From contig NZ_CP162414.1 in NCBI RefSeq assembly GCF_040932005.1, forward strand, positions 1,205,501 to 1,269,500: a stretch of 64,000 bases of DNA, written 5' to 3'. The notes under the pieces were generated by a model that saw only the letters and a list, made by a program, of their open reading frames with translations, made no database searches and had not been told where the DNA came from. Every line of letters starts with the position of its first letter. Within the stretch, counting starts at the first letter, position 1. The DNA comes from Aestuariibius sp. HNIBRBA575. Its GTDB lineage: Bacteria; Pseudomonadota; Alphaproteobacteria; Rhodobacterales; Rhodobacteraceae. Position numbers and translations under genes: made by a program. Shown in pieces: positions 27,863 through 38,032 of the stretch.

Positions 27863-29065
27863 ATGGCAGGAAACAATGGTGGCCCTTGGGGCGGCGGCGG
27901 AAATAACGGATCAGGAGGGCGTGATGATGACGACCGGCCCGATAACAATGGCAACCGACGTCCGGGTCAGGGCGAAGGTCCGCAGATCCCGGAAATTGAC
28001 GAGCTGGTAAACAAAGGCCGCGAACAATTGCGCGTTCTGATGGGCGGCGGCAATGGCGGTGGCAACAATGGTCGCCCCGGCGGCGGTGGCAGTGGCGGGC
28101 AAAATGGCCCTGCATTGACCAAAGGCACTGTTGGTCTGGGCCTGTTGGTGGCCGCAGGCCTGTGGACAGCGGCGTCGGTTTACACCGTCAAACCCGAAGA
28201 AAAATCCGTGGAATTGTTTTTGGGCACGTTTTCGCAAATTGGCGAACCGGGTCTGAACTTTGCGCCTTGGCCGTTGGTCACATATGAAAAAGTGTCCGTA
28301 ACGCAGGAACAACGGATCGATATCGGCACATCTAATACCGGCATTGATGCGGGTTTGATGCTGACGGGGGACGAAAATATCGTCGACATCGATTTCCAGG
28401 TTGTGTGGAACATCGTTGCCCCGGATCAATACCTGTTTACGCTGGACGATCCCGAAACCACGATTAAGGCGGTTGCGGAATCCGCGATGCGTGAAATCAT
28501 CGCCCAATCAGAATTGACGCCTATTTTGAACACCAACCGGGGCGCGATTGCAGACCGGCTTCGGGTTTTGATCCAACAAACGTTGGACGAATACGAAAGT
28601 GGTGTGAACATCGTGCGTGTGAACTTTAACAAAGCCGAAGCGCCCGACATTCAGGTCGAAGTGACCAATTCCGACGGTCGCAGTGAACGCAAATCACCGT
28701 TTGACGCTTTCCGCGATGTTCAAAACGCCGAACAAGAACGGTCGCGTTTGCAAAACGTCGCCGAAGCCTATGCCAACCGTGTGGTCGCTGAGGCCCGTGG
28801 TGAAGCGGCCTCGATCCTTGAGGCAGCCGAAGGGTACCGCGCCGAAGTAGTGAACAACGCGCTGGGTGAAGCGTCGCGGTTCACAGCAGTTTTGGAACAA
28901 TATCTGCTGGCCCCAGAAGTGACCCGCAAACGGATCTATCTGGAAACCATGGAATCTGTCTTTGGCGAAGTGGACATCATCCTGCTGGACGATGCCGCTG
29001 GTGGTCAGGGCGTTGTGCCTTACCTTCCTTTGAATGAACTTCGCCGCTCAGGAGGGTCAAACTAA
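27863..29065 (+). CDS. hflK: FtsH protease modulator HflK
   Basis: SPFH/prohibitin-family membrane protein that forms the periplasmic HflKC cage around FtsH. The 400-residue product begins with a Gly/Asn-rich cytoplasmic tail, one membrane helix (about residues 88-108), then the SPFH domain (KPEEKSVELFLGTFSQIGEPGLNFAPWP) and a long coiled-coil (about 290-360). The ATG at 27863 is chosen over 27821 because GAGGAAGA precedes it and the family Gly/Asn tail starts there. Its stop overlaps the hflC start as TAATG. Confidence 0.95.
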   Translation: MAGNNGGPWGGGGNNGSGGRDDDDRPDNNGNRRPGQGEGPQIPEIDELVNKGREQLRVLMGGGNGGGNNGRPGGGGSGGQNGPALTKGTVGLGLLVAAGLWTAASVYTVKPEEKSVELFLGTFSQIGEPGLNFAPWPLVTYEKVSVTQEQRIDIGTSNTGIDAGLMLTGDENIVDIDFQVVWNIVAPDQYLFTLDDPETTIKAVAESAMREIIAQSELTPILNTNRGAIADRLRVLIQQTLDEYESGVNIVRVNFNKAEAPDIQVEVTNSDGRSERKSPFDAFRDVQNAEQERSRLQNVAEAYANRVVAEARGEAASILEAAEGYRAEVVNNALGEASRFTAVLEQYLLAPEVTRKRIYLETMESVFGEVDIILLDDAAGGQGVVPYLPLNELRRSGGSN

Positions 29066-29964
29066 TGCGCCGTTCCGTATTTATTCTGCCAGTTCTGGCG
29101 GTTATCGTGGTTGGCGCCTTGTCGTCGATCTTTATTGTCGACGAACGCGAAAAGGCGTTGGTACTGCGTTTTGGCCGCGTGATTTCCGTTCAGGAATCCC
29201 CCGGTTTGGCGTTTAAGATGCCGTTGGTTGACGAAGTTGTCACCTATAGCGACCAAATTCTGAGCCGTGATTTGGCCCCGATCCGGGTCACACCAGAAGA
29301 TCAGCGTATTTTGATCGTTGACGCCTTTGCGCGGTACCGGATCGAAGACGTGACCAAGTTCCGTCAAGCGGTGGGTGCTGGTGGTCAGGCCAACTCAAAC
29401 CGGTCATTGGATCGCATTCTGGATGATGGCATTCGCCAGGTTCTGGGGTCGGTTTCGTCAAACGATATCCTGTCCACAGATCGTGCCGCGTTGATGGAAC
29501 GTATTCGCGATCGTACCAATGGTCGGGCCGAAAACTTGGGTCTGTCGATCATCGACGTGCGTCTGAAACGCACCGATTTGCCACCGGAAAACCAAACAGC
29601 GACATTCGCACGGATGATTGCCGAACGGGACCAAGAAGCCGCCGATCTGCGCGCCCGTGGTCGTGAGGCCCAGCAACGGATCGAAGCCGCCGCAGACCGG
29701 ACTGCGATTGAGCTAAGCTCAGAAGCGCGCCGCGAAGCCTTGATCACACGCGGTGAAGCGGATGGTGAACGCAACCGTATCTTTGCCGAAGCGTTTGGTG
29801 CGGACCCGGAATTCTTTGAATTCTACCGGTCGATGATTGCCTACAATTCCGCCCTGCGTTCAGAGTCGACCACTCTGGTATTGTCACCAGACAATGAATT
29901 CTTCAATTATTTGAAGGGGGCTGACACGGCAGGCGAAAGCAATGTTAGCGCCGCTGACCAATAG
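29065..29964 (+). CDS. hflC: FtsH protease modulator HflC
   Basis: Partner of HflK in the HflKC-FtsH quality-control complex. It has an N-terminal membrane anchor (residues 4-23), an SPFH domain (DEREKALVLRFGRVISVQESPGLAFKMPLVDEV) and a coiled-coil rich in Arg/Glu/Ala (about 180-240). The length of 299 residues is usual. The start overlaps the hflK stop by one base, giving coupled translation and equal amounts of the two subunits. A terminator follows. Confidence 0.95.
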   Translation: MRRSVFILPVLAVIVVGALSSIFIVDEREKALVLRFGRVISVQESPGLAFKMPLVDEVVTYSDQILSRDLAPIRVTPEDQRILIVDAFARYRIEDVTKFRQAVGAGGQANSNRSLDRILDDGIRQVLGSVSSNDILSTDRAALMERIRDRTNGRAENLGLSIIDVRLKRTDLPPENQTATFARMIAERDQEAADLRARGREAQQRIEAAADRTAIELSSEARREALITRGEADGERNRIFAEAFGADPEFFEFYRSMIAYNSALRSESTTLVLSPDNEFFNYLKGADTAGESNVSAADQ

Positions 29965-29993
29965 AAATTCCAAGTTTCGACTGAAAATCAAGG

Positions 29994-30021
29994 GGGCTGA
30001 TCTGCGTGTCAGCCCTTTTTT
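29994..30021 (+). terminator. intrinsic terminator after hflKC
   Basis: GGGCTGA (29994-30000) pairs with TCAGCCC (30009-30015), followed by six T's. Confidence 0.87.
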
Positions 30022-30240
30022 ATTGGGCTTTCGGCAGGTTTTTGCCCGTGGCCGCGCCGCTGACAAAAAACGTAGTTAACGAAATCTTTCCTTTGCGCGC
30101 GTTAAGGGTCACCTTTGTTCACATCCACTTGAAAATATGTGTGGGGCTTTTTGTTGCAACTCGGACGCCCTACATACAAACTCAGACCAACCGGACCAAT
30201 CGGTCCCGGCGTGATGTTGCACAGACGAAGGAGAACACCC

Positions 30241-31704
30241 GTGTCGTCAAAGGCGATTGCACTCGCAAAAACTCAGACCAATTCGCGCCTGTTACAGGCA
30301 TTTTCTGCGCTGTTCATCAGTGCGGTCCTGTTGCTTGCTATGGTGATGTCAGCCGCGGCCCAAGATCGGCCCGCGACATTTGCTGATCTGGCCGAAGATG
30401 TCAGCCCATCTGTGGTGAATATCACCACATCGACCATCGTGGCGGGCCGCACAGGGCCGCAGGGGCTGGTCCCGGACGGGTCCCCATTTGAGGATTTCTT
30501 TAACGATGGCGAAGGCAGCCCGCGGCGGTCTTCTGCGTTGGGATCAGGGTTTGTGATTTCAGCGGATGGGTTCATCGTGACCAACAACCACGTCATCGAA
30601 GGCGCCGATGAAATCCTGATCGAATTCTTTTCGGGCGAAGAACTGCCCGCTGAATTGATCGGCACGGACCCCAATACCGATATCGCCGTGCTCAAGGTCG
30701 ATGCCGAGGATCTGCCATTTGTTGAATTTGGCGACAGTGATGCAGTTGGCGCCCGCGTTGGCGATTGGGTTATGGCCATGGGCAACCCGTTGGGGCAGGG
30801 GTTTTCGGTGTCTGCCGGGATCGTATCTGCGCGCAACCGGGCCCTATCGGGGACCTATGATGATTACATTCAGACCGATGCGGCGATCAACCGGGGCAAT
30901 TCCGGCGGGCCATTGTTCAACATGGACGGCGACGTCATTGGTGTGAACACCGCGATTCTATCCCCCAATGGGGGGTCCATCGGCATCGGCTTTGCCATGT
31001 CATCTGCGGTTGTCACCAATGTGGTTGATCAATTGCGTGAATTTGGTGAAACCCGCCGTGGTTGGCTGGGCGTGCGCATTCAGGATGTGACTCCGGATAT
31101 GGTTGATGCCGTTGATGGTCTGTCCGAAGCATTGGGCGCGATGATCACCGATGTGCCAGATGGCCCGGCCAAAGATGCCGGTCTGGAAGCCGGGGATGTG
31201 ATTGTGACCTTTGATGGTCATGACGTTGCTGACACCCGCGAATTGGTGCGGATCGTTGGGAATTCACCGGTTGGTAAAAACGTGCCGGTGATCATTTTGC
31301 GCTCTGGTGAGCTGAAAGAAATGACCGTGACGCTTGGCCGTCGCGAAACCGCCGAAGCGGCTGCCTTTCCTGTCGAAGAAGAAACCCCACAAGAAGATCC
31401 AGGCACAACCAACCTGTTGGGATTGACCCTGTCCGAAATCACCCCCGAATTGATGGAACAATTCAGCCTGGCCGATAGCCAAGAAGGCGTGGTGATCACG
31501 GCAATTGATGCAGAATCAGAAGCAGCCTCAAAGGGATTGCTGGCTGGCGATGTCATCACCGAAGCCGGGCAAATCGCGGTCGTGGCGATCGATGACTTTG
31601 AGGATCGTGTCCTCGAAGCCCGAGATGCCGGGCGCAAGTCGATCCTGTTGTTGGTTCGTCGCGGTGGGGACCCACGGTTTGTGGCGCTGAGCCTGACGGA
31701 ATAA
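30241..31704 (+). CDS. degP: Do/DegP-type periplasmic serine protease
   Basis: Envelope quality-control protease. GTG at 30241 is chosen because AAGGAGAA lies 7 bases upstream; it yields a signal peptide ending ...MSAAAQ|D near residue 40. The trypsin-like domain has His117 (TNNHVI), Asp147 (NTDIAVLK) and Ser221 (RGNSGGP). Two PDZ domains follow (GWLGVRIQDVTPDM and the C-terminal segment from about residue 390). Length is 487 residues. Its position next to hflKC puts two envelope proteolysis systems side by side, though a terminator separates them. DegQ-like assignment is equally possible. Confidence 0.93.
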   Translation: MSSKAIALAKTQTNSRLLQAFSALFISAVLLLAMVMSAAAQDRPATFADLAEDVSPSVVNITTSTIVAGRTGPQGLVPDGSPFEDFFNDGEGSPRRSSALGSGFVISADGFIVTNNHVIEGADEILIEFFSGEELPAELIGTDPNTDIAVLKVDAEDLPFVEFGDSDAVGARVGDWVMAMGNPLGQGFSVSAGIVSARNRALSGTYDDYIQTDAAINRGNSGGPLFNMDGDVIGVNTAILSPNGGSIGIGFAMSSAVVTNVVDQLREFGETRRGWLGVRIQDVTPDMVDAVDGLSEALGAMITDVPDGPAKDAGLEAGDVIVTFDGHDVADTRELVRIVGNSPVGKNVPVIILRSGELKEMTVTLGRRETAEAAAFPVEEETPQEDPGTTNLLGLTLSEITPELMEQFSLADSQEGVVITAIDAESEAASKGLLAGDVITEAGQIAVVAIDDFEDRVLEARDAGRKSILLLVRRGGDPRFVALSLTE

Positions 31705-31730
31705 GCGTCAACACAATCAAACAGATATGG

Positions 31731-31750
31731 GGGCGCCGTTGGGCGCCCTT
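31731..31750 (+). terminator. compact GC-rich hairpin after the protease gene
   Basis: GGGCGCC (31731-31737) pairs with GGCGCCC (31742-31748) around four bases; only a short TTATT follows. It abuts the opposing gene's stop codon. Confidence 0.65.
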
Positions 31751-32270
31751 ATTCGTTTAGCTGCTCTTGGTTCAAGGCCACCAAGCCCAAATCGCGCGCT
31801 GTCGCAATCGACAAGACCGACGAACGCGGACCGCCCCGTGCTGCCTGCCAATCCCGCAACGCACGGGCTGTGCGCGCATCCATCACCCCGGTGATGGGGC
31901 CAGAATAACCGCCCCGCACATGCAGAGCCCGCTGCAGGGATCCGACAAATTCGACCGTCAAAACATTGGGGCAAACGGCTTCGAATTCGATTTCGCGGCG
32001 TTCGCGCAATATCCGTTGATGGGTGACGGTCCGATAGGCCGCCGGGGATCGCACCGATCCATCCGTATCAATCACCGCAGGCTGCACAATGATCTGTTCG
32101 GTGACCGTTTCTATCACGGCGGGGCTGATTTCTTTGCCGTAGCACAGCCCATCTGTGCCCTGATAAATAATCCCGCCATCCGCATCCGGCGCCACGCGCC
32201 CGACATCGGTTGCGTCCACACAACCCAACACCCCAAACAGGGCAGGGAAAAGAAAGGTTTTAACGTTCAT
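31749..32270 (-). CDS. peptidoglycan-binding-domain lipoprotein (putative)
   Basis: A 173-residue protein starting MNVKTFLFPALFGVLGCVDATD: a short hydrophobic signal with a lipobox-like VLGC, so probably a lipoprotein with Cys17 as the lipid site. The C-terminal third (about residues 110-155, LQRALHVRGGYSGPITGVMDARTARALRDWQ) is a peptidoglycan_binding_1-type domain. The middle (ISPAVIETVTEQIIVQPAV) is typical of conserved roseobacter proteins of unknown role. It probably links outer membrane or periplasmic machinery to the cell wall. Start fixed at 32270; longer readings lack a signal. Confidence 0.72.
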   Translation of the reverse strand: MNVKTFLFPALFGVLGCVDATDVGRVAPDADGGIIYQGTDGLCYGKEISPAVIETVTEQIIVQPAVIDTDGSVRSPAAYRTVTHQRILRERREIEFEAVCPNVLTVEFVGSLQRALHVRGGYSGPITGVMDARTARALRDWQAARGGPRSSVLSIATARDLGLVALNQEQLNE

Positions 32271-32435
32271 GCTCGGCCTTGATCCCAAAAGGGTCCCTTT
32301 GCGGGTTTTGTTGAAATTAGCGCAGATTGCGGTCCACTGATAGCCTGCGCAATTGCCGATCACGGCTCCGTGTCGCAAATGGCGCATATTCTGCGATCTG
32401 GGGACTGGCACCAAAGCGTCGGGCGCAATAGATAG

Positions 32436-32788
<353 letters not shown>

Positions 32789-32789
<1 letters not shown>

Positions 32790-33514
32790 TGCGGGTTCTG
32801 GCGGCTGTATTTTGCGCGCTTGGCCCGCTTGGGGCGCAGGCAGATATCACAGCCGCCCAGTATCGTGACGTCACAAATGTCTATGGCCACGGTGCGGTTG
32901 AGGGCGGCGAATATGCCGGACTTGAGGTGCATCTATCCGATGGCCGTGTGCTGGGCACCGCTGCGCATAACGCCGTTTACGAAGATACAGCCCCGCGGCT
33001 GGTGGATTTGAACAGCGATGGAAACCCAGAGATCATCACCGTGGTGTCCAGGTTCCAAACCGGCGCAGCGATCCGGATCTGGTCCGAGGTTGAAACGGCG
33101 GATCATCCGCTTGGCTCGACTGTGGCCGTTGTGGCCGAAATCGACCCGATTGGTACGCGCAACCGCTGGCTGGCCATCGCGGGGGCTGCGGATATTGACG
33201 GGGACGGGGTTATGGAAATTGCCTATGTGGATCGCCCGCATCTGGCAAAAACCCTGCGTATTCTAGAGGTTCGGGTAAATGGCGACGATTGGGAACTGGT
33301 CCCCGAAGCGTCGATGCGCGGTGTGACCAACCACCGATTTGGCGATAGGTTTATCATCGGCGGCATTCGCGAATGCGGCTCTGATCCGGAAATCATTTTG
33401 GCCTCTGCGGACTGGACCCGATTGCTGGCCGTGCAATACGGCGAAAATCAGTTCACAACCCAAGATTTGGGGCTTTACAGCGATGCATCCATGCAGGATG
33501 CGATGGGCTGTTGA
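32789..33514 (+). CDS. secreted FG-GAP/VCBS-like repeat protein
   Basis: A 241-residue exported protein: signal peptide (MRVLAAVFCALGPLGAQA) followed by beta-propeller-type units with Asp-rich turns (DLNSDGNPEIITVV, DIDGDGVMEIAYVD) typical of FG-GAP/VCBS calcium-binding blades. Three cysteines lie in the last 80 residues. A TTG-start reading is one codon longer, but the ATG at 32789 overlaps the ferredoxin stop (TGATG) and is preferred. Ligand unknown; co-translation with a ferredoxin is unusual and may be only operon packing. Confidence 0.78.
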
Positions 33515-33518
33515 AGGA

Positions 33519-34304
33519 TTAAACCGTTGTTACCAATACCAAAAGAACGGCAATTTCACTAATCTGTTGGGACGCGCCCAAAATGTCCCCGGTTTGGCCT
33601 CCTATTTTTGCCCGGGCCAATTTCGCGATGCCAAAGGTGCAGATCGCCAAAACCACGCAGATCGCCAACATCTTGGCTGGCCAGATCACCAACCCCAGTA
33701 TTGCAGCCGTCACACATGCCAGCACGGCGATTTGCCAGACCGGGCGTCCCACAGAATGGCTTAGACCTGTGGTGCGCGCATGCGGGAGGGTCGCCATCAA
33801 AACCACCATTGGTGCGCGGCTGATCATTGGGACCAATAGCAAAACCGCCCACAAAAACCCCACCTCGATCAAGGCCATATACCCAGCCCAGCGTAGAATG
33901 ACCGAAAGGATCAAACCCAACACGCCATAGGTGCCGATTTTGCTGTCTTTCATGATCTGAAGCCGCCGTTCACGATCCCAGCCCCCCCATAGGCCATCAC
34001 AGGTATCGGCCAGCCCGTCTTCGTGTAGGGCGCCGGTGACGACAATCATCACCACCACGGCCAAACCGGCTGTGATGGTCGGCGAGATGTCAAACCAAAG
34101 GGCAATATACCCCATCACAGCTGCCAGCCCCCCCACAACCAGCCCAACCAACGGATAGGCCCAGGGCGCAATCGCCGCGCGGGCCTGCGCCTGATCTGTG
34201 TCCACCGAAATCGGCAATCGCGTGAGCAATCCTATTGCTGCCAAAACATCCTTGGGACGCGGACAATGGGGGCAGGGATCAGACATCGGGTCGGTTTTCG
34301 TCAT
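33519..34304 (-). CDS. cobS: adenosylcobinamide-GDP ribazoletransferase (cobalamin synthase)
   Basis: Polytopic membrane enzyme that joins adenosylcobinamide-GDP and alpha-ribazole to form cobalamin (also called cobV). The 261-residue product has DVLAAIGLLTRLP near the N-terminus, the metal/phosphate motif HEDGLADTCDGLWGG and TYGVLGLI, with about six helices. The start at 34304 follows AAAGG at a good distance; 34286 is an alternative. It is divergent from cobT, which makes its alpha-ribazole phosphate precursor. Confidence 0.93.
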   Translation of the reverse strand: MTKTDPMSDPCPHCPRPKDVLAAIGLLTRLPISVDTDQAQARAAIAPWAYPLVGLVVGGLAAVMGYIALWFDISPTITAGLAVVVMIVVTGALHEDGLADTCDGLWGGWDRERRLQIMKDSKIGTYGVLGLILSVILRWAGYMALIEVGFLWAVLLLVPMISRAPMVVLMATLPHARTTGLSHSVGRPVWQIAVLACVTAAILGLVIWPAKMLAICVVLAICTFGIAKLARAKIGGQTGDILGASQQISEIAVLLVLVTTV

Positions 34305-34383
34305 CAACTGCGCCTTTCTGGCTCTTTTCTTCGCCTCTGAAACCGTTAGACAGACGCAACCCGCTTTGCAATGAAGGCCTGAC

Positions 34384-35400
34384 ATGACTGCTCCTTTTTC
34401 CTCGATCGAAACGTTTCGTGCAACTTTGGCCGCTGCGCCCAATACGGATAGTGCGGCTATGGCCGGGGCTGAGGCCCGCAATGGCCAGCTGACCAAACCC
34501 CCCGGCGCGCTGGGGCGGCTCGAAGATCTGGCGATTTGGTATGCGGGCTGGCGCGGGACGGATCGCCCGGTGATCAAATCGCCCCAAGTGGTGATTTTTG
34601 CGGGCAATCACGGTGTTTGCGCCCGTGGCGTTTCGGCATTCCCAGCCGAAGTAACAGTGCAAATGGTGGCCAATTTTGAACATGGCGGGGCTGCGATCAA
34701 TCAATTGGCCAAGGAATTTGGGGCCAAAATGGACGTGGTTGCATTGGAACTGGATCGACCAACCGCTGATTTTACCAGCCAGCCTGCTATGAGCGAAGCA
34801 GAGCTGGTGACGGCATTGCAGGCAGGTTGGAACGCGGTTGACCCAGAGGCGGACCTGTTGGTTACCGGTGAAATGGGCATTGGCAACACGACCTCAGCCG
34901 CGGCGATCGGTGCGGCTTTGTTGGGGGGTGATCCTGCGGACTGGACCGGGCGTGGCACGGGCGTTGACGATGCGGGATTACAACGCAAAACAGAGGTTGT
35001 TGCCGAAGGTTTGGCGCTGCATGCGGATCAATTGTCCGATCCGTTGCAGGTTTTGCGCTGTTTGGGGGGCCGTGAATTGGCTGGCATGGCGGGGGCGATT
35101 GCCGCCGCGCGCGCGCATAAAATTCCGGTCATTCTGGACGGCTTTATCTGCTCTGCGGCGGCGTTGGTTTTGGCCAAAACCCAATCGGGCGCGTTGGATC
35201 ACGCGGTTGCGGGCCATCAAAGCGCAGAAGGCGCGCATGCTAACCTGTTGGCGGGGCTGGGCAAAGAGCCGCTGTTGCAACTGGGGTTGCGATTGGGCGA
35301 AGGGTCGGGGGGCGCCTTGGCCATTGGCGTTCTGAAAGGCGCGATTGCCTGTCATTCCGGCATGGCGACCTTTGCAGAAGCGGGCGTTTCTGACGGTTAA
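34384..35400 (+). CDS. cobT: nicotinate-nucleotide-dimethylbenzimidazole phosphoribosyltransferase
   Basis: Makes alpha-ribazole 5'-phosphate for the lower cobalamin ligand. Family motifs are present: [42 protein letters not shown] and the catalytic-glutamate segment [13 protein letters not shown] near the C-terminus. Length is 338 residues. The TAA stop overlaps the stop of the facing antiporter gene by 4 bases. Confidence 0.96.
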   Translation: MTAPFSSIETFRATLAAAPNTDSAAMAGAEARNGQLTKPPGALGRLEDLAIWYAGWRGTDRPVIKSPQVVIFAGNHGVCARGVSAFPAEVTVQMVANFEHGGAAINQLAKEFGAKMDVVALELDRPTADFTSQPAMSEAELVTALQAGWNAVDPEADLLVTGEMGIGNTTSAAAIGAALLGGDPADWTGRGTGVDDAGLQRKTEVVAEGLALHADQLSDPLQVLRCLGGRELAGMAGAIAAARAHKIPVILDGFICSAAALVLAKTQSGALDHAVAGHQSAEGAHANLLAGLGKEPLLQLGLRLGEGSGGALAIGVLKGAIACHSGMATFAEAGVSDG

Positions 35401-37358
35401 TTTTCGTCACTATCCATTGGCTTAAGTCGACCGCCAGGGCTCAGATCTTGGCGGTTTTCTTTGACATAGGATCGCATTTCCGCCAATTCACGTCGATCAA
35501 CGTTATTGCCAAGCGCGCTTTCCAAATCTTTGTTCAACTCGCGTGATCGCGCCATATATTCCGGATTATCCGCCGCAGCGACACCCGGTTTCCACAGATC
35601 AGCCAATTCCAGCATGGTGGCCCGATCGTGGTGGTAAAAATAGACCTCGGCTTCGTTGGCTTCGTATTCAGAAAGCCCCATATTTTCAAGAACATACCGC
35701 CCAGCCCGAAGCGAGCTGTCAAACATTTCACGCACGATATCATTCGCACCGGCCTGATATAGTTCATAGACGTGGTGCCGGTCGCGCGCCCGCGCTACGA
35801 TGTGGATATCGGGACGGGTTTGGCGTGCATATGCAACCAGTTTGGTGACGTTGGCTTTGCTGTCAACGGCCACAACCAACACCGCGGCATCCTGCAACCC
35901 GGCCGCATGCAGCAAATCAGGGCGGGTCGGGTCCCCAAAGAAGCCCTTAAAGCCAAATTTGCGCATGGTTTGAACGATTTGCAGGTCATGATCCAGAATG
36001 ACCGTGGAAAAGCCTGCGCTTTGAACCAAGCGATTGACCACCTGACCAAATCGGCCAATCCCGGCGATGATCACCTGACCCTGTTCGTTGATTTCGTCAT
36101 GGGGCTGATCAGGATGCACCGTCAGACGCCGCCCCAGCTGTTCATAAAGGATAAACAACAACGGCGTGACCATCATCGACAGGGCAATCACCATCAACAG
36201 CAAACCGGACAATTCCGCGCTAAGCACATGTGTTTGCAGCGAAAATGATACCAGAACAAAGCCAAATTCGCCCGCCTGAGCCAATCCAAGCGTAAACAGC
36301 CAGCGATCCCGGCCATGAATCTGAAACACCCGTGACAACAGGTACAGCACGGCGGCTTTGATCAGGATCAGGCCCAATGTCAGGCCCAGCAATGTGCCCG
36401 GCTGGTCCAGCAGCAAATCAAAATTGATGCCCGCGCCGACGGTGATGAAAAACAGCCCAAGCAACAGGCCTTTGAACGGTTCTAGATCGCTCTCTAATTC
36501 GTGGCGGAACTCAGTATTGGCCAGCACCATCCCGGCCAAAAACGTGCCCAAAGCGGGGGACAGGCCGACCATATTCATCAATGTGGCGATTGAAATGACC
36601 ATCAACAAGGCCAGCGCTGTGTACATTTCACGCAATCGCGCCTGATGGATGTAGCGAAACAAAGGTTGGGTCAGGTATATGCCCGCCAAAACGACCACCG
36701 CCACCGCGCCCAAAGTCACCAATGTGACGCCCCAGGCGGGCAGGCCTTCGACCAGTGACATGGTTGCGCCGTGACCTGTGTCATGGGCCGCGTCCGTGCC
36801 TGTGGTCGGGCGGTCAATCGATCCGTCTTGGTTAAAGCTGGCGACAGGCGCGACGGCCAGCAAAGGCATCAGCGCCAACATCGGAATGACCGCGATATCC
36901 TGTGTCAGCAGCACCGAAAACGACGACCGACCACCGGGGGTTTGCATCAGACGTTTTTCAGAAAGGGTTTGCAGGACAATCGCCGTGGAAGACAGGGCAA
37001 AAATCAGCCCAATCGCAAGCGCCGTTTGCCAAACCTGCCCCAGAATAAGCGCAGCAACGGTTACCGCCAACGTGGTTAATGTCAGCTGCAATCCACCCAG
37101 CCCGACCAGACGTTGGCGCATATTCCACAATGCATGCGGTTCCAGCTCTAGGCCGATGAGGAACAGCATAACCACCACGCCAAATTCGGCAAAATGCTGT
37201 AATTCCTGCGCCTCGGAACCGATGCCGGGGATAAACCCGATCGCGATTCCGGCCAGCAAATACCCCAAAACAGAGCCAAGCCCCAGACGCGCGGCCATTG
37301 GCACCGCTATGACAGCCGCACCTAGATAAATTGTCGCTTGAAAAAGAAGGCCTTGCAT
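35397..37358 (-). CDS. Kef-type (CPA2) potassium/proton antiporter
   Basis: Inner-membrane cation/proton antiporter with an N-terminal 12-helix exchanger domain (residues about 5-400; [44 protein letters not shown]) and a C-terminal RCK/TrkA-N domain ([17 protein letters not shown], about 415-530) that binds nucleotide or glutathione to gate flux. The 653-residue length matches KefB/KefC-like proteins. The start MQGLLFQAT at 37358 is used. Which ion it carries is not certain. Confidence 0.9.
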   Translation of the reverse strand: MQGLLFQATIYLGAAVIAVPMAARLGLGSVLGYLLAGIAIGFIPGIGSEAQELQHFAEFGVVVMLFLIGLELEPHALWNMRQRLVGLGGLQLTLTTLAVTVAALILGQVWQTALAIGLIFALSSTAIVLQTLSEKRLMQTPGGRSSFSVLLTQDIAVIPMLALMPLLAVAPVASFNQDGSIDRPTTGTDAAHDTGHGATMSLVEGLPAWGVTLVTLGAVAVVVLAGIYLTQPLFRYIHQARLREMYTALALLMVISIATLMNMVGLSPALGTFLAGMVLANTEFRHELESDLEPFKGLLLGLFFITVGAGINFDLLLDQPGTLLGLTLGLILIKAAVLYLLSRVFQIHGRDRWLFTLGLAQAGEFGFVLVSFSLQTHVLSAELSGLLLMVIALSMMVTPLLFILYEQLGRRLTVHPDQPHDEINEQGQVIIAGIGRFGQVVNRLVQSAGFSTVILDHDLQIVQTMRKFGFKGFFGDPTRPDLLHAAGLQDAAVLVVAVDSKANVTKLVAYARQTRPDIHIVARARDRHHVYELYQAGANDIVREMFDSSLRAGRYVLENMGLSEYEANEAEVYFYHHDRATMLELADLWKPGVAAADNPEYMARSRELNKDLESALGNNVDRRELAEMRSYVKENRQDLSPGGRLKPMDSDEN

Positions 37359-37447
37359 CCCGGATACCTTAGGTGTGCGACATGACAATCGCAAGACAAT
37401 CAGAAGCTGTGTGACGTGGATCAGAACGGATTTTTGTCAAATTTCCG

Positions 37448-37903
37448 TTAAATGGGCAGGGGCGCATCCTGCTTCAGTTGATCCATAACAATCTGACTTT
37501 GAACGCGAGCCACCGCTTTGTGCGCCAATAACACATCGTGGATCAGCGCGTTTAAATCCGTCAACGTCGCGGTCCAGACCCGCAACAGATAATCTGCTTC
37601 GCCGGTCATGGTCCAAGCGCTGACAATTTCGGGACGGGTATCGACCAAACGGGCAAATGATCGCGCATTTTCAGCCCCATGTGTTCCCAGATGGACCTGC
37701 ACAAAGGCCTGCACATTCAACCCAAGCCGATCTGGGTCAAGGCGCGCGGAAATATAGGAAATATACCCTGCCGCCTCGAGCCGCTGCCGCCGTCGCCCGG
37801 CCTGTGACGGGGACAGATTTAGAGCGTCACCCAATTCCTGTGATGTGGCTTGTGCGTGGCGTTGCAGAATCGCCAAGAGCTGTTTGTCTGTGTCATCAAG
37901 CAT
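37448..37903 (-). CDS. Lrp/AsnC-family transcriptional regulator
   Basis: A 151-residue regulator: an N-terminal winged helix-turn-helix (residues 1-60, LAILQRHAQATSQELGDALNLSPSQAGRRRQRLEAAGYI-type pattern in part) and a C-terminal RAM ligand-binding domain (ENARSFARLVDTRPEIVSAWTMTGEADYLL). It is divergent from the tyrosine-catabolic gene hpd across a 129-bp gap, so it most likely senses an aromatic amino acid or homogentisate-pathway intermediate and controls hpd; that assignment is by position. Confidence 0.9.
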   Translation of the reverse strand: MLDDTDKQLLAILQRHAQATSQELGDALNLSPSQAGRRRQRLEAAGYISYISARLDPDRLGLNVQAFVQVHLGTHGAENARSFARLVDTRPEIVSAWTMTGEADYLLRVWTATLTDLNALIHDVLLAHKAVARVQSQIVMDQLKQDAPLPI

Positions 37904-38032
37904 GCGGCAAATTTCCAGGATTTTCCGAATTTGTGCGGTTGTTGGTCAGTTATACCCAGAAATCCCACGTATTACACGCAAAACCCGCGCGAAATGTGCG
38001 GTAGGATTGATCAAACAAAAATGGAGAGACAA